Source: Streptomyces genisteinicus
GTDB taxonomy: Bacteria; Actinomycetota; Actinomycetes; Streptomycetales; Streptomycetaceae
Reading direction: 5' to 3'
Length of the DNA: 64,000 nt
Assembly: GCF_014489615.1 (NCBI RefSeq)
Contig: NZ_CP060825.1
Location: 2,701,001-2,765,000 of the forward strand
Each line of letters opens with the position of its first letter. Positions within the stretch are counted from its first letter, which is position 1. Below, piece after piece: positions 32,628 through 41,983 of this stretch. The notes beneath the pieces were generated by a model. The model did not search any database. It was given only the letters and a program-made list of their open reading frames with translations, and was not told the DNA's origin. Position numbers and translations under genes: made by a program.

Positions 32628-35600
32628 TCAGCTGTGCGCCCGCAGCAGCTGGCGCATCGTCCGCATCGCCACCGACAGGTTCGCCAGGTCGAACGTGTCG
32701 GACCCGTGGATCTCGTCGAGCGTGGTCCGCGCACGGCCCAGCAGCGCCGCGTTCCGCTGCTCCCAGTCCTTGAAGCGCTCCTCCGGCGTGGACGAGCCGT
32801 TGCCGCCCGACAGCACGTCCGCCGTCAGCGCGGCGTGGGCCGCGTACAGGTCCTCGCGGATGGAGGCGCGGGCCATCGACTGCCAGCGGTCGGCCCGCGG
32901 CAGCTCGATGATGCGGTCCATCAGCTGGGTGATGGACAGCCGGTCCGCGAGGTCGTAGTAGACCTCGGCCACCGCCAGCGGCTCCTGGCCGGTGCGGTCG
33001 GCGATCGCCACGATGTCGAGCGTCGGGAACGCGGACGAGAAGCCCGCGACCCGCAGCGCCAGGTCCTCCGGCACTCCGGCGGCAGTCAGTTCGTCGACGA
33101 TCCCCTGGTACCACTCCAGGTCGGCGCCGCGCAGCATCTTCGGCAGCGAGGCCCAGACCTGCTCCACGCGCTCCGCGAAGAACTCGATCGTGTCGGCCAG
33201 CTCCAGCGGCTGCGGCCGGTTGCCGAGCAGCCAGCGGGTGCCGCGCTCGACGAGCCGCCGCGAGTGCAGCCGGACCCGGGTCTGGACGCCGGCGTCGACC
33301 GTGTTGTCCAGGTTCTCCACGGCGTCCCACACCGCGCTCAGACCGAAGATCTCGCGGGCCGCGGTCTGCGCCCGCACGATCTCCTCCAGCGAGGCCCCGG
33401 TCTCCTCGCGCAGCCGGTGCAGGAAGGTCGAGCCACCGGTGTTCACCGTGTCGTTGACCAGGACGGTCGTCACGATCTCCCGGCGCAGCGCATGCCCGTC
33501 GATCGCCTCGGGGAACTTCTCCCGCAGCGGCTTCGGGAAGTACGCGTGGAGCAGCCGGCGCAGGTACGGGTCGTCCGGCAGGTCCGTGCCGATCAGGTTC
33601 TGGGCCACGGTGATCTTGGTGTACGCCAGCAGCACCGCCAGCTCGGGCTGGCTCATCCCGCGCCCGCCGCCGAGCAGTTCGCGGACCTGCCGGTCGCTGG
33701 GCAGGAACTCCAGGTCCCGGTCGAGGAACCCGTCCCGCTCCAGGCGGCGCATGAAGCGCTGGTGGGCGTGGAGCAGGGACGGCGACTGGGCGACCGCGTT
33801 GGCGAGGGCCGTGTTCTGGGCGTAGTTGTTGCGCAGCACGAGCGAGCCGACCTCGTCGGTCATCTGCGCGAGGAGCTTGTTGCGCTGCTTGACGGTCATG
33901 TCGCCCTCGGCGACCAGTCCGTTGAGCAGGATCTTGATGTTGACCTCGTGGTCGGAGGTGTCCACACCGGCGCTGTTGTCGATCGCGTCGGTGTTGATCT
34001 TCCCGCCGATGCGGTCGAACTCGATGCGCCCGAGCTGGGTGCAGCCCAGGTTGCCGCCCTCGCCGACGACGCGGACCCGCAGGTCCTCGCCGTTGACGCG
34101 GATGGCGTCGTTCGCCTTGTCGCCGACGTCGGCGTGGGTCTCGGCGGCCGACTTCACATAGGTGCCGATGCCGCCGTTCCACAGCAGGTCGACCGGCGCC
34201 TTGAGGATGGTCTGCATCAGCTCGGCCGGGGTCATCTTGGTGACGCCGGCGTCGATGCCGAGGGCCGTGCGCATCGCGGAGCCGACCGGGATCGACTTGG
34301 CGCTGCGCGGGAAGACGCCGCCGCCCTGCGAGATCAGGCCGGTGTCGTACTCCGCCCACGAGGAGCGCGGCAGCTCGAACAGGCGCCTGCGCTCGGCGTA
34401 CGAGGTCGCCGCCTCGGGGGTGGGGTCGACGAAGATGTGCCGGTGGTCGAAGGCCGCGACCAGTCGGATGTGCTCGCTGAGCAGCATGCCGTTGCCGAAC
34501 ACGTCACCGGACATGTCACCGACGCCGACGACCGTGAAGTCCTCGGTCTGGGTGTCGTGGCCCAGCTCGCGGAAGTGCCGCTTGACGGACTCCCACGCGC
34601 CGCGGGCGGTGATGCCCATGCCCTTGTGGTCGTATCCCGCGGAACCGCCCGAGGCGAAGGCGTCGCCGAGCCAGAAGTCGTAGGCGACCGCGACCTCGTT
34701 GGCGATGTCCGAGAAGGACGCGGTGCCCTTGTCGGCCGCGACGACGAGGTAGGTGTCGTCCTCGTCGTGGCGGACCACGCGCTCCGGCGGGACGACCTCG
34801 CCCGCGACCATGTTGTCGGTGATGTCGAGGAGCGCCGAGATGAAGATGCGGTAGCAGGCGATGCCCTCGGCGAGCCAGGCGTCGCGGTCGGCGGACGGGT
34901 CGGGGAGCTGCTTGGCGACGAAGCCGCCCTTGGCGCCGACCGGCACGATGACGGTGTTCTTGACCATCTGCGCCTTGACCAGGCCGAGGATCTCGGTGCG
35001 GAAGTCCTCGCGCCGGTCGGACCAGCGCAGGCCGCCGCGCGCGACCTTGCCGAAGCGCAGGTGCACGCCCTCGACCCGCGGCGAGTAGACCCAGATCTCG
35101 AAGGCGGGACGCGGGGCCGGCAGGTCGGGGATGGCCTGGGGGTCGAACTTCATCGACACGTAGCCGTGCAGACCGCCGTCCTGGGTGGTCTGGAAGAAGT
35201 TGGTGCGCAGCGTCGCCTTGATGACGGTGAGGAACGAGCGCAGGATGCGGTCCTCGTCGAGGGAGGCGACCTGGTCGAGCGCGCCGTCCAGCTCCTCCAG
35301 GAGGCCGTCGATCAGCTCGGTGCCGGCCCGCTGGCGGTCCGGCGACATCCGGGCCTCGAAGAGGGAGACGAGCAGCCGGGTGGTGTGGACGTTGTTGCGG
35401 AGGGTGTCCTCCATGTAGTCCTGGCTGAAAGTCGACCCCGCCTGGCGCAGGTACTTGGCGTAGGCGCGCAGCACCATGGCCTCGCGCCAGTCGAGTCCGG
35501 CGCCCAGGACCAGCGAGTTGAAGCCGTCGTTCTCGGCCTGCCCGGTCCACACGGCGGCGAAGGCGTCCTGGAAGCGCTCGCGCGCGTCGTCGGCGAGATA

Positions 35601-37562
35601 GTCGCCGTTGCCCCCGGTCAGCGGCATCCGCAGGCCGAAGTCGTAGATCCAGGCGTGGGTCCGGTCGGCGCAGCGCAGCTCGTAGGGGCGCTCGTCGACG
35701 ACCTCGCAGCCCAGCCGCTGGAGCACCGGCAGCACGGCCGAGAGCGACACCTGCTCGCCGGTCCGGTAGATCTTGAAGCGCCGCTCGCCGGGCGCCGCGC
35801 CGACGGGCTCGTAGAGGGAGAGCTGGAACTCCTTGTCGGAGTGGGTCAGCTGCTCCAGGCGCACCAGGTCGGCCACGGCGGAACGCGGCGAGTGGTCGGC
35901 CTTGTACCCCTCGGTGAAGGCGTTCTGGTAGCGGCGCAGCAGTTCCGCGGCGCGCTCCTCGCCGAACTCCGCGTTCAGCGCCTCGCCGAAGCCGTCGGCC
36001 CAGGAACGGGCGGCCTCGACCAGACGGGCCTCGACGCGGTCGGCGTCGGCGTCGGTGAGGTCGGGCAGCTCGGTTCCGGCCGGGACCCGCACCACGAAGT
36101 GCAGGCGGGACAGAATCGATTCGGTGTTCCACGCGGTGAAGTCGACGCTGGTGCCGCCGAGCTCCTCCTTGAGGATGTCGATCATGCGCAGCCGCACCCC
36201 GGTGGTGTAGCGGTCCCGGGGCAGGTAGATCAGCGCGGAGTAGTAGCGGCCGTACTCGTCCTGCCGCAGGTACAGCCGGAGCCGGCGGCGCTCCTGGAGG
36301 TAGAGCACGCTGGTGACGATGGAGCGCAGCTGGTCGGCGGGCGTCTGGAACAGCTCGTCGCGCGGGTACGTCTCCAGGATCTGGAGCAGGTCGCGGCCGT
36401 CGTGGCTGTTGGGCGAGAAGCCCGCGCCCTGGAGGACCTCGGCGACCTTGCGGCGGATCACCGGCACCCGGCGCACCGACTCGGTGTAGGCAGCCGAGGA
36501 GAAGAGCCCGAGGAACCGGCGCTCCCCGATGACGTTGCCCTCGGTGTCGAACTTCTTGACGCCGATGTAGTCGAGGTAGCTCGGGCGGTGGACGGTCGCC
36601 CGGCTGTTGGCCTTGGTGAGCACGAGCAGCTTGTGCTCACGGGCCTTGGCGCGCGCGTCGGCGGGCAGCCGGCTGAAGGACGGGCTGACGGGGTGGTCCT
36701 CGTCGGTCGAGTGCTGCGGGTCCGAGCGCAGTATGCCGAGCCCGGTGCCCGCGACGGCCGCGAGCGCGTCGTTCTCGGTGAGCTCGTACTCGCGGTAGCC
36801 GAGGAAGGTGAAGTGGTCGGCGGCGAGCCAGCGCAGCAGCTCGCGGGCCTCCTCGACCTCCTGAGCGGGCAGGTCGTCCGCGGTCGGCTCGTCGGACAGG
36901 CCGTCGGCGATGCGCAGCGCGGCGTCGCGCATCTTCTCCCAGTCCTCGACGGCCTCGCGGACGTCGGACAGCACCCGCAGCAGGTCGGCGGTGATCTGCT
37001 TGAGGTCGGCGCGGTCGGTCTCCCGGTCGATCTCGACGTGGATCCAGGACTCGACGAGCGCGTCGTGCGGCAGCTTCTTGAGGCCGGTGCCCTCGGGCAG
37101 CACCTCGACGAGCCGGCCGGTGACGTCGCGGCGGACGACGACCTGGGGGTGGATCACGACGTGGATGCCGCGCCCCTGGCGGGAGAGCTCGTTGGTGACC
37201 GAGTCCACCAGGAACGGCATGTCGTCCGTGACCACCTCGACCACGGAGTGGCTGCACGTCCAGCCGTTCTCCTCGACGGTCGGCGTGTGGACCCGCACGT
37301 TCGCCGTGCCCTGCGGGCGGTTCTCGGCGAGCCGGTAGTGGGAGAGCGCCGCGCCGAAGACGTCGACCGGGTCGCGGTCCGTGAGGTCCTCGGGAGCGGT
37401 GTGCAGGTAGTAGCGCTGGAGGTACGTGAGCAGGAGGTCCCGGTCGGGGGACTTCCCCCCCTCGGCCCCGGTCGGAAGGTTCCCCCCGAGCGGGCTGTTC
37501 TCAGCTACCCGGGCGGCCCGTGCGAGCAGCTCGGCCTTGGCTTCGTCCAGCTTGGTCTGCAT
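32628..37562 (-). CDS. large NAD-specific glutamate dehydrogenase (GDH-180 type)
   Basis: A 1644-residue enzyme, the length known for the Streptomyces 180-kDa class. It oxidatively deaminates glutamate to 2-oxoglutarate and ammonia with NAD and feeds carbon catabolism. The long N-terminal half holds ACT-like regulatory segments. The catalytic part starts near residue 740 (RFGKVARGGLRWSDRREDFR), with NTVIVPVGAKGGFVAKQLP near 770 and the nucleotide-binding segment VVGVGDMSGDVFGNGML near 910. The helical C-terminal domain follows. The ATG has GAGGAC just upstream. S. clavuligerus has an enzyme of this class controlled by aspartate; such control is expected but not visible. No frameshift despite its size. 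It stands alone, divergent from the DJ-1 gene. Confidence 0.96.
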   Translation of the reverse strand: MQTKLDEAKAELLARAARVAENSPLGGNLPTGAEGGKSPDRDLLLTYLQRYYLHTAPEDLTDRDPVDVFGAALSHYRLAENRPQGTANVRVHTPTVEENGWTCSHSVVEVVTDDMPFLVDSVTNELSRQGRGIHVVIHPQVVVRRDVTGRLVEVLPEGTGLKKLPHDALVESWIHVEIDRETDRADLKQITADLLRVLSDVREAVEDWEKMRDAALRIADGLSDEPTADDLPAQEVEEARELLRWLAADHFTFLGYREYELTENDALAAVAGTGLGILRSDPQHSTDEDHPVSPSFSRLPADARAKAREHKLLVLTKANSRATVHRPSYLDYIGVKKFDTEGNVIGERRFLGLFSSAAYTESVRRVPVIRRKVAEVLQGAGFSPNSHDGRDLLQILETYPRDELFQTPADQLRSIVTSVLYLQERRRLRLYLRQDEYGRYYSALIYLPRDRYTTGVRLRMIDILKEELGGTSVDFTAWNTESILSRLHFVVRVPAGTELPDLTDADADRVEARLVEAARSWADGFGEALNAEFGEERAAELLRRYQNAFTEGYKADHSPRSAVADLVRLEQLTHSDKEFQLSLYEPVGAAPGERRFKIYRTGEQVSLSAVLPVLQRLGCEVVDERPYELRCADRTHAWIYDFGLRMPLTGGNGDYLADDARERFQDAFAAVWTGQAENDGFNSLVLGAGLDWREAMVLRAYAKYLRQAGSTFSQDYMEDTLRNNVHTTRLLVSLFEARMSPDRQRAGTELIDGLLEELDGALDQVASLDEDRILRSFLTVIKATLRTNFFQTTQDGGLHGYVSMKFDPQAIPDLPAPRPAFEIWVYSPRVEGVHLRFGKVARGGLRWSDRREDFRTEILGLVKAQMVKNTVIVPVGAKGGFVAKQLPDPSADRDAWLAEGIACYRIFISALLDITDNMVAGEVVPPERVVRHDEDDTYLVVAADKGTASFSDIANEVAVAYDFWLGDAFASGGSAGYDHKGMGITARGAWESVKRHFRELGHDTQTEDFTVVGVGDMSGDVFGNGMLLSEHIRLVAAFDHRHIFVDPTPEAATSYAERRRLFELPRSSWAEYDTGLISQGGGVFPRSAKSIPVGSAMRTALGIDAGVTKMTPAELMQTILKAPVDLLWNGGIGTYVKSAAETHADVGDKANDAIRVNGEDLRVRVVGEGGNLGCTQLGRIEFDRIGGKINTDAIDNSAGVDTSDHEVNIKILLNGLVAEGDMTVKQRNKLLAQMTDEVGSLVLRNNYAQNTALANAVAQSPSLLHAHQRFMRRLERDGFLDRDLEFLPSDRQVRELLGGGRGMSQPELAVLLAYTKITVAQNLIGTDLPDDPYLRRLLHAYFPKPLREKFPEAIDGHALRREIVTTVLVNDTVNTGGSTFLHRLREETGASLEEIVRAQTAAREIFGLSAVWDAVENLDNTVDAGVQTRVRLHSRRLVERGTRWLLGNRPQPLELADTIEFFAERVEQVWASLPKMLRGADLEWYQGIVDELTAAGVPEDLALRVAGFSSAFPTLDIVAIADRTGQEPLAVAEVYYDLADRLSITQLMDRIIELPRADRWQSMARASIREDLYAAHAALTADVLSGGNGSSTPEERFKDWEQRNAALLGRARTTLDEIHGSDTFDLANLSVAMRTMRQLLRAHS

Positions 37563-37959
37563 GTCCTCTGGCTCCTGTCGCGCGCCGTTGCGTGACGTAG
37601 GTGAAAGATGCTGCGACGCAACGCCACGACGCGGGGTGTCCGGTCGCTGTCGACGTTATGCCGCGGTGGGAGAGGTCCGGGCGCTTTCGAGCCGATTGAG
37701 GCGGAAGGGCCGGACCGGGAAGATGATCAGGCACCGCCCGGACGCCGTGGCTCTCCGGGCGCGTTCCCCCAGCCGTGGCTGGGCGGTGGCCGCCGGGGGC
37801 TTCGCTGCCCCCACGGCGTATCGCGCTGATCACGCCCCCAGGCTATCGCCCTTGACCCCCGGGTCGTCATGAGCCGTATGTGTACAAAAGAGGGGCTCGA
37901 AGTTTGACACTCTGGACAGCGACACAGGCCCTCATGGCAGACAACCACCGGGAGCAGCC
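37563..37959. other. divergent intergenic region, dehydrogenase / DJ-1-like gene
   Basis: These 397 bases hold the promoters of both flanking genes. A TTGACA at 37904-37909 could be a -35 for the plus-strand gene, but no TANNNT follows at the right distance. A hairpin GGGGGC-TTCGCT-GCCCCC lies at 37795-37812. No coding frame with Streptomyces-like codon use was found. Confidence 0.45.
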
Positions 37960-38526
37960 ATGACCACCAAGATCCTGATCGTCACCGGCGACGCCGCGGA
38001 GTCCCTCGAAGTGCTCTATCCCTACCAGCGACTGGTGGAGGAGGGCTACGAAGTGCACATCGCGGCTCCCAGCCGCAAGAAGCTGCAGTTCGTCGTGCAC
38101 GACTTCGAGCCGGGCTTCGACACCTACACCGAGAAGCCGGGCTACACCTGGCCCGCCGACCTGGCCTTCTCCGAGGTCGACGCCGGGGATTACGCCGCCG
38201 TCGTCATCCCGGGCGGCCGCGCCCCCGAGTACCTCCGCAACGACGGCGAGCTGCGCAAGATCCTCAAGGCGTTCTTCGACGCGGACAAGCCGGTCGCCCA
38301 GATCTGCCACGGGCCGCTGCTGACCGCCGCGATCGGCGGACTGGAGGGCCGCAGGGTCACCGCATACCCGGCGCTGGAGCTCGACATGCAGGCGGCGGGG
38401 GCCACGTTCCAGGACGCGGAGGCCGTGGTCGACGGGACCCTGGTGTCCTCGCGCGCCTGGCCGGACCACTCGGCGTGGATGCGCGCCTTCCTGGAGGTCC
38501 TGCGGGAGACGGCCCCGCCGTCCTGA
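37960..38526 (+). CDS. DJ-1/PfpI family protein
   Basis: A 188-residue class I glutamine amidotransferase-like protein. It begins MTTKILIVTGDAAESLEVLYPYQRL, including the conserved Glu near residue 14-17, and has the nucleophile elbow QICHGPLLTAA with the reactive Cys near residue 109. VVIPGGRAPEYLR is the other family hallmark. Members act as proteases, deglycases or chaperones under carbonyl or oxidative stress; which applies here is not visible. GGGAG sits 5 bases before the ATG. Single gene, convergent with the HAD hydrolase gene. Confidence 0.9.
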   Translation: MTTKILIVTGDAAESLEVLYPYQRLVEEGYEVHIAAPSRKKLQFVVHDFEPGFDTYTEKPGYTWPADLAFSEVDAGDYAAVVIPGGRAPEYLRNDGELRKILKAFFDADKPVAQICHGPLLTAAIGGLEGRRVTAYPALELDMQAAGATFQDAEAVVDGTLVSSRAWPDHSAWMRAFLEVLRETAPPS

Positions 38527-38616
38527 TCCGCGGCTGCGGCGGCCGGCGGGGGCGGTCGGCGGGGGCGGTTCCCCGCCGGGCGCCGCCCCGGGCTCAGGAC
38601 CGGACCCGCTCCCGGC

Positions 38617-39288
38617 TCAGGACGCCAGCCGCAGCGCTTCCCGCACCGCGTCGGCGAGGGTGTCGACGACCGGCACGCCGACCGCCTCCAGGCTGGCCCG
38701 GCTGTGCGAGCCGCCCGTGTAGAGAACCGCGTGGGCGCCGACGTGCGCCGCCGCCACCGCGTCGTCGACCGCGTCGCCGATCACGACCGTGCGCCGGGGG
38801 TCCGCGCCCTCCAGGGCGGCCAGGTGGCGCACCATGTGGGCGGCCTTGGACCCGCCGGACGGTCCGGTGCGCCCGTCGACCCTCAGGAAGCGGCTCGCTA
38901 TGCCGTACCCGTGCACGACGGGGACCAGCTCGTCGTGCCCGTACATGCTCAGCAGCGACTGGCTGCGCCCGGCCAGCTGCCAGTCCCGCAGCAGGTCCTC
39001 CACCCCGTGGGTGAGGCCGCACTCGGCCCGGCGCTCGGTGTAGTAGCGGTGGAAGGCGGCGTCCATGACCTCCCACTCGGCCGCACTGGGCCTGCGGCCC
39101 ATCAGGCGCTCGTAGAAGAGCGGGATCGGCACGCAGTAGAGCTCGCGGTAGCGCTCGAGCGTGATCGGCGCGACACCCACCTCGGCGAAGGCCGCGTTGC
39201 TGGCCCCGATGACCGCCGTGATGTCGTCGAGCAGTGTGCCGTTCCAGTCCCAGACCAGGTGGGCACCGTGATTCGCCGTCGTTCCCAT
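38617..39288 (-). CDS. HAD-superfamily hydrolase with a D-x-N motif I
   Basis: A 223-residue phosphatase-like protein of the Gph type. Motif I is VWDWNGTLLDD: the nucleophile Asp is kept but the usual second Asp two residues later is Asn. Motif II Ser/Thr is in SLLSMYG, a Lys follows in GGSKAAH, and motif III/IV is VIGDAVDDAVAA. The helical cap lies at about 25-95. The Asn could change the acid-base step, though some active HAD enzymes share it. The ATG at 39288 (MGTTANHGAH) fits the fold start. Substrate unknown. Convergent with the DJ-1-like gene, upstream neighbour is the DUF6912 gene. Confidence 0.85.
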   Translation of the reverse strand: MGTTANHGAHLVWDWNGTLLDDITAVIGASNAAFAEVGVAPITLERYRELYCVPIPLFYERLMGRRPSAAEWEVMDAAFHRYYTERRAECGLTHGVEDLLRDWQLAGRSQSLLSMYGHDELVPVVHGYGIASRFLRVDGRTGPSGGSKAAHMVRHLAALEGADPRRTVVIGDAVDDAVAAAHVGAHAVLYTGGSHSRASLEAVGVPVVDTLADAVREALRLAS

Positions 39289-39460
39289 GGCGTCACACGG
39301 TACCCGCCGGGTGCGACAGCGGGTCCGGCCGCCCGGGACGGGCAGGCCGGGGGCACACCCGGCCCGGCCGGCCCGGCCGACGACGCGGGGGTCCAGCCGG
39401 ACAGCCGTCCGCGCGGCGGTGCGGGCGGGGCGGCCGCGCACGCGGCGGTGCGGGCCGCCG

Positions 39461-39967
39461 TCAGCCGACGATGTCGGGGATCTCCTGCACGCCGAACCAG
39501 AGCAGCTCGTGGTCCTCGGCTCCGTCGACGACGAACTGCGCGTCGTCGTCGCCGTGGTCGGCCGCACCCAGCGCGTCGACGGCCGCCGACACGTCCGCCA
39601 CGGCGTCGTCGACGTCCGCGTGGACGGCCGCGGCCCGGGACAGCGGGACCGCGCGGGCGATCCGGACCTCACCGAGGGCACTCGCGTCGAGCACCTCGTC
39701 GGGGTCGGCCACCGCGTCCTGGTCCGGCACGTCGACGGCGACGACCACGCGGCGGCGCGGTGTGCCGGCGGCCCGGGCGAGCAGGCGCAGGGAAGCGGCC
39801 GCGGCGCGGTTCAGCGCCGCGTACTCCAGCTCCTCGATGTCGTCGGAGACGTACCACTCGCGCAGGCCGGGGGTCACCGCGTACGCGGTGAGCGGGCCGG
39901 GGCCCAGCTCGCCCGCCTTGTGCGCCTCTGCGAGACCGGGAAGGGTCAGGGGGACGTAGACGCGCAT
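39461..39967 (-). CDS. DUF6912-family protein, function unknown
   Basis: A 168-residue acidic protein starting MRVYVPLTLPGLAEAHKAGELG, the hallmark opening of this actinobacterial family, with EWYVSDDIEELEYAAL in the middle and an acidic C-terminal half (DVDDAVADVSAAVDALGAADHGDDDAQF region). No catalytic motif, signal peptide or membrane segment. The ATG at 39967 is chosen over longer frames because the conserved family start is here. It lies between a HAD hydrolase gene and the frameshifted Rv3235-family gene, an arrangement I recall from other Streptomyces. Confidence 0.8.
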   Translation of the reverse strand: MRVYVPLTLPGLAEAHKAGELGPGPLTAYAVTPGLREWYVSDDIEELEYAALNRAAAASLRLLARAAGTPRRRVVVAVDVPDQDAVADPDEVLDASALGEVRIARAVPLSRAAAVHADVDDAVADVSAAVDALGAADHGDDDAQFVVDGAEDHELLWFGVQEIPDIVG

Positions 39968-40239
39968 GAGGGCCGCTTTCGTAGTCGGAAATGCGCCCTC
40001 AGGATACGTGCGGCGTCCCCGATCGGAGGTGCCCGTCCCCGCTCCCGCGGCGTCAACCCCGCGCGATCGGCACCCTTCCCCCGCCGTGCCGTGCCATGGG
40101 CACACCCACCCTGATAGGTGACATCGCCCGACCGCTCCCCGGCCCTTCGCCGCACATTGCGGCCTCGCGCCGCACGCCATAGAAGTTCCCCGTCGAAGCT
40201 ACTTCCCGGTATCCAGCCCGGGACCGGCACATCGGGGCG

Positions 40240-40657
40240 ATGCGCATGGACAGGACCAGGCCCGCAGGACGACACGACCAGCGCCGGCCGGCGGCAGCCG
40301 CCGCGGCGGCGCTCACCCGGGCCCGCGGCAGGCAGCACAAACCGCACTACTGGTTCGCCGACCGTCTGCTGGCGGTCCTCAGCGGCCGGCGGCCCGTGCA
40401 CTGGATGCTCGGCCACACCGTCGGAGAGGCGTACGAACAGCTCGTCCGCCTCGCCCCTGCGCCCCGCCGACCAGGCGACACCGGTGGTCCGCCACTGCGG
40501 CGAGTTCCACCCGGGGCCCGGAGTGATCGAGGCCTTCGCCCGCATCGGCTCGGGGGAACGCGTCGCCGCGATGGCCTTCCGCCTCGAACAGGGCCCCGAT
40601 CACCGCTGGCGCTGCGCCGCCGTCGAACTGGGCGGCGAACGCAGCCCGGTCGCCTGA
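40240..40657 (+). pseudogene. Rv3235-family (DUF6459) gene broken by a +1 frameshift
   Basis: The first half is read from the ATG at 40240: KPHYWFADRLLAVLSG then RPVHWMLGHTVGEAYEQLVR. The second half is in the next frame: TPVVRHCGEFHPGPGVIEAF then RIGSGERVAAMAFRLEQG and RWRCAAVELG, ending at 40655-40657. Together they make one protein of about 138 residues of the family that accompanies secA in actinobacteria. The switch needs one extra base to be skipped between about 40450 and 40468 (CGCCTCGCCCCTGCGCCCC). It is either a real lesion, a sequencing indel in a C-rich run, or less likely programmed frameshifting. Function of the family is unknown. Convergent with secA. Confidence 0.75.
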
Positions 40658-40835
40658 CCGGCCCGCACCCCTCTTCCGTCGCCCGAGGCGAAGCCCGGGG
40701 GCGAGGGCCGCGACGGGGAGGGAGGGCCCCGAGCTCCGCGCGGCGGGCCGCCCGCCGGGCGGAACGGACCGTTCGGGGACCGGCCGGCTGCGGGCCGCGA
40801 GCGTTCCGCTGAGGCCCGAACAGGGACTTGAAGCG

Positions 40836-41130
40836 GGGCGCAAGCAGCCCGGCTCCGCACGCCAGGGCGCCATCACCCACCGGACGAAACCTCCACTTCG
40901 GGGGCCGGACCGGAAGGAGCTCCCCCGGGAGCCCGGACGCGAACCGGAAAGGCGCGACAAGCCCGGCTCCACGCGCCAGGGCGCCACCGCCCGCCGGACG
41001 GAACCTCCGGTTCGGGGGCCGGGCCGGAAGCGGCTCCCCCCGGGAGCCCGGACGCGGACCGGAACCAAGGCGCGACGATCCCTGCTCCGCACGGCCAGGA
41101 CGCCACCGCCCACCGGACGGGACCTCCGGG
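40836..41130. repeat. about 2.5 imperfect direct copies of a ~115-bp unit
   Basis: Copies begin near 40836, 40951 and 41067 (the last is cut at about 41130). Each has GGCGC(G)A, then GCTCC(G/A)C, GCCAGG(G/A)CGCCA, CCGGACG, ACCTCC, then in the two full copies TTCGGGGGCCGG and CCCCCGGGAGCCCGGACGCG. Differences are scattered, so duplication is not recent. No coding role is evident, although unit lengths near multiples of three keep some minus frames open. Confidence 0.8.
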
Positions 41131-41908
41131 ACGCAACAGGACGCCCGAAGCACCGGCCCGGTAGCGGACCCGCAGCGGGACGCGAGGTGCCGCCACCGGG
41201 CCGGGGACAGAGCTCGGCGGCCGGTCGGCACGAGAGGCGCGCTTCCGGGCTGTGTGCGGGGTCTCGGGACGGTTCCGTTCCCTGCCTCGCACGGCGCAGG
41301 ACGGCCGCGCCGGGGCCGCCGGAGGCGGCCCAACGGGGCGAGTGGCGCCGATGTCCGGCGGGAGGCGGGACGACGGGCACGAGCAGGGGGATCGTCGTCT
41401 CCTTCGGCGTCCGGCACAGCAGTCACCGCCCTCGCCGTCGGCCAGGAGCCCGACGAGCCCCCAGCGGCGCCCTGAACGCGCACACGCACCACAGGGAACG
41501 GCAGAAACCACGCGGACGGGGCCGGAGGCCGCCGACGGCCTCCGGGACGGACCGGGAGGGACACGGGCGTGCCCGGAGCCGCACAGGGGCCCTGGGGGCC
41601 CTCCCCGGCCCTGGAAGCGCCCCGTCCACGGCCCGCCGGCAAGAGCCGGCCGTGGCACCACCGCGCCCGGCCCGAGCGGCTCCGCACGGACGGCGCCTCA
41701 CCGCGGCCGAGCGGCATGTCCGCGGCCCCGGTCCGCCGGGGCCCCTCGGAGCACCCCGCCCGTTCCGGGGCGCCCTCCCGCCGGAGCACGGCACAGGCGT
41801 ACCCGCCGGCCCGTGCTCCGGCAGCGCTGCCGGGCCGCCCCTGCGCGGACACCGGCCCGCACCGCCCGCGGCGGCCGCCCCCGGCGCAGAGCTCCGCCCC
41901 GCGGCAAC

Positions 41909-41948
41909 GGCGCGGGGCCGGACACACCTCGTGTGTCCGCCCCGCGCC
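41909..41948 (-). terminator. terminator of secA
   Basis: An 18-bp stem with one bulged C (41909-41927 with 41931-41948) closes a 3-base loop 36 bases past the secA stop. The stem reads GGCGCGGGGC and GGACACAC on the left arm. Confidence 0.85.
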
Positions 41949-41983
41949 TCGCCCGGCGGCCACGCGGTGCGCGGCCGGAGCGG

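Larger units (their letters stand above)
40658..41983. other. 1.3-kb non-coding region downstream of secA
   Basis: No supported gene. Long frames exist on both strands but are Pro/Arg/Gly/Ala low complexity with no motif or ribosome site. The left part holds the direct repeats at 40836-41130. Short GGGCCGG-rich dyads (such as 41150-41205) fill the middle, and the secA terminator stands at the right end. It looks like an expanded or decaying intergenic spacer. Confidence 0.6.

Noticed and set aside
32634..37595. A 1653-residue open frame on the plus strand, opposite the whole glutamate dehydrogenase gene
   Set aside because: It is the mirror frame of a real GC-biased gene. Its translation is Val/Gly/Arg/His/Asp low complexity with no motif or ribosome site.
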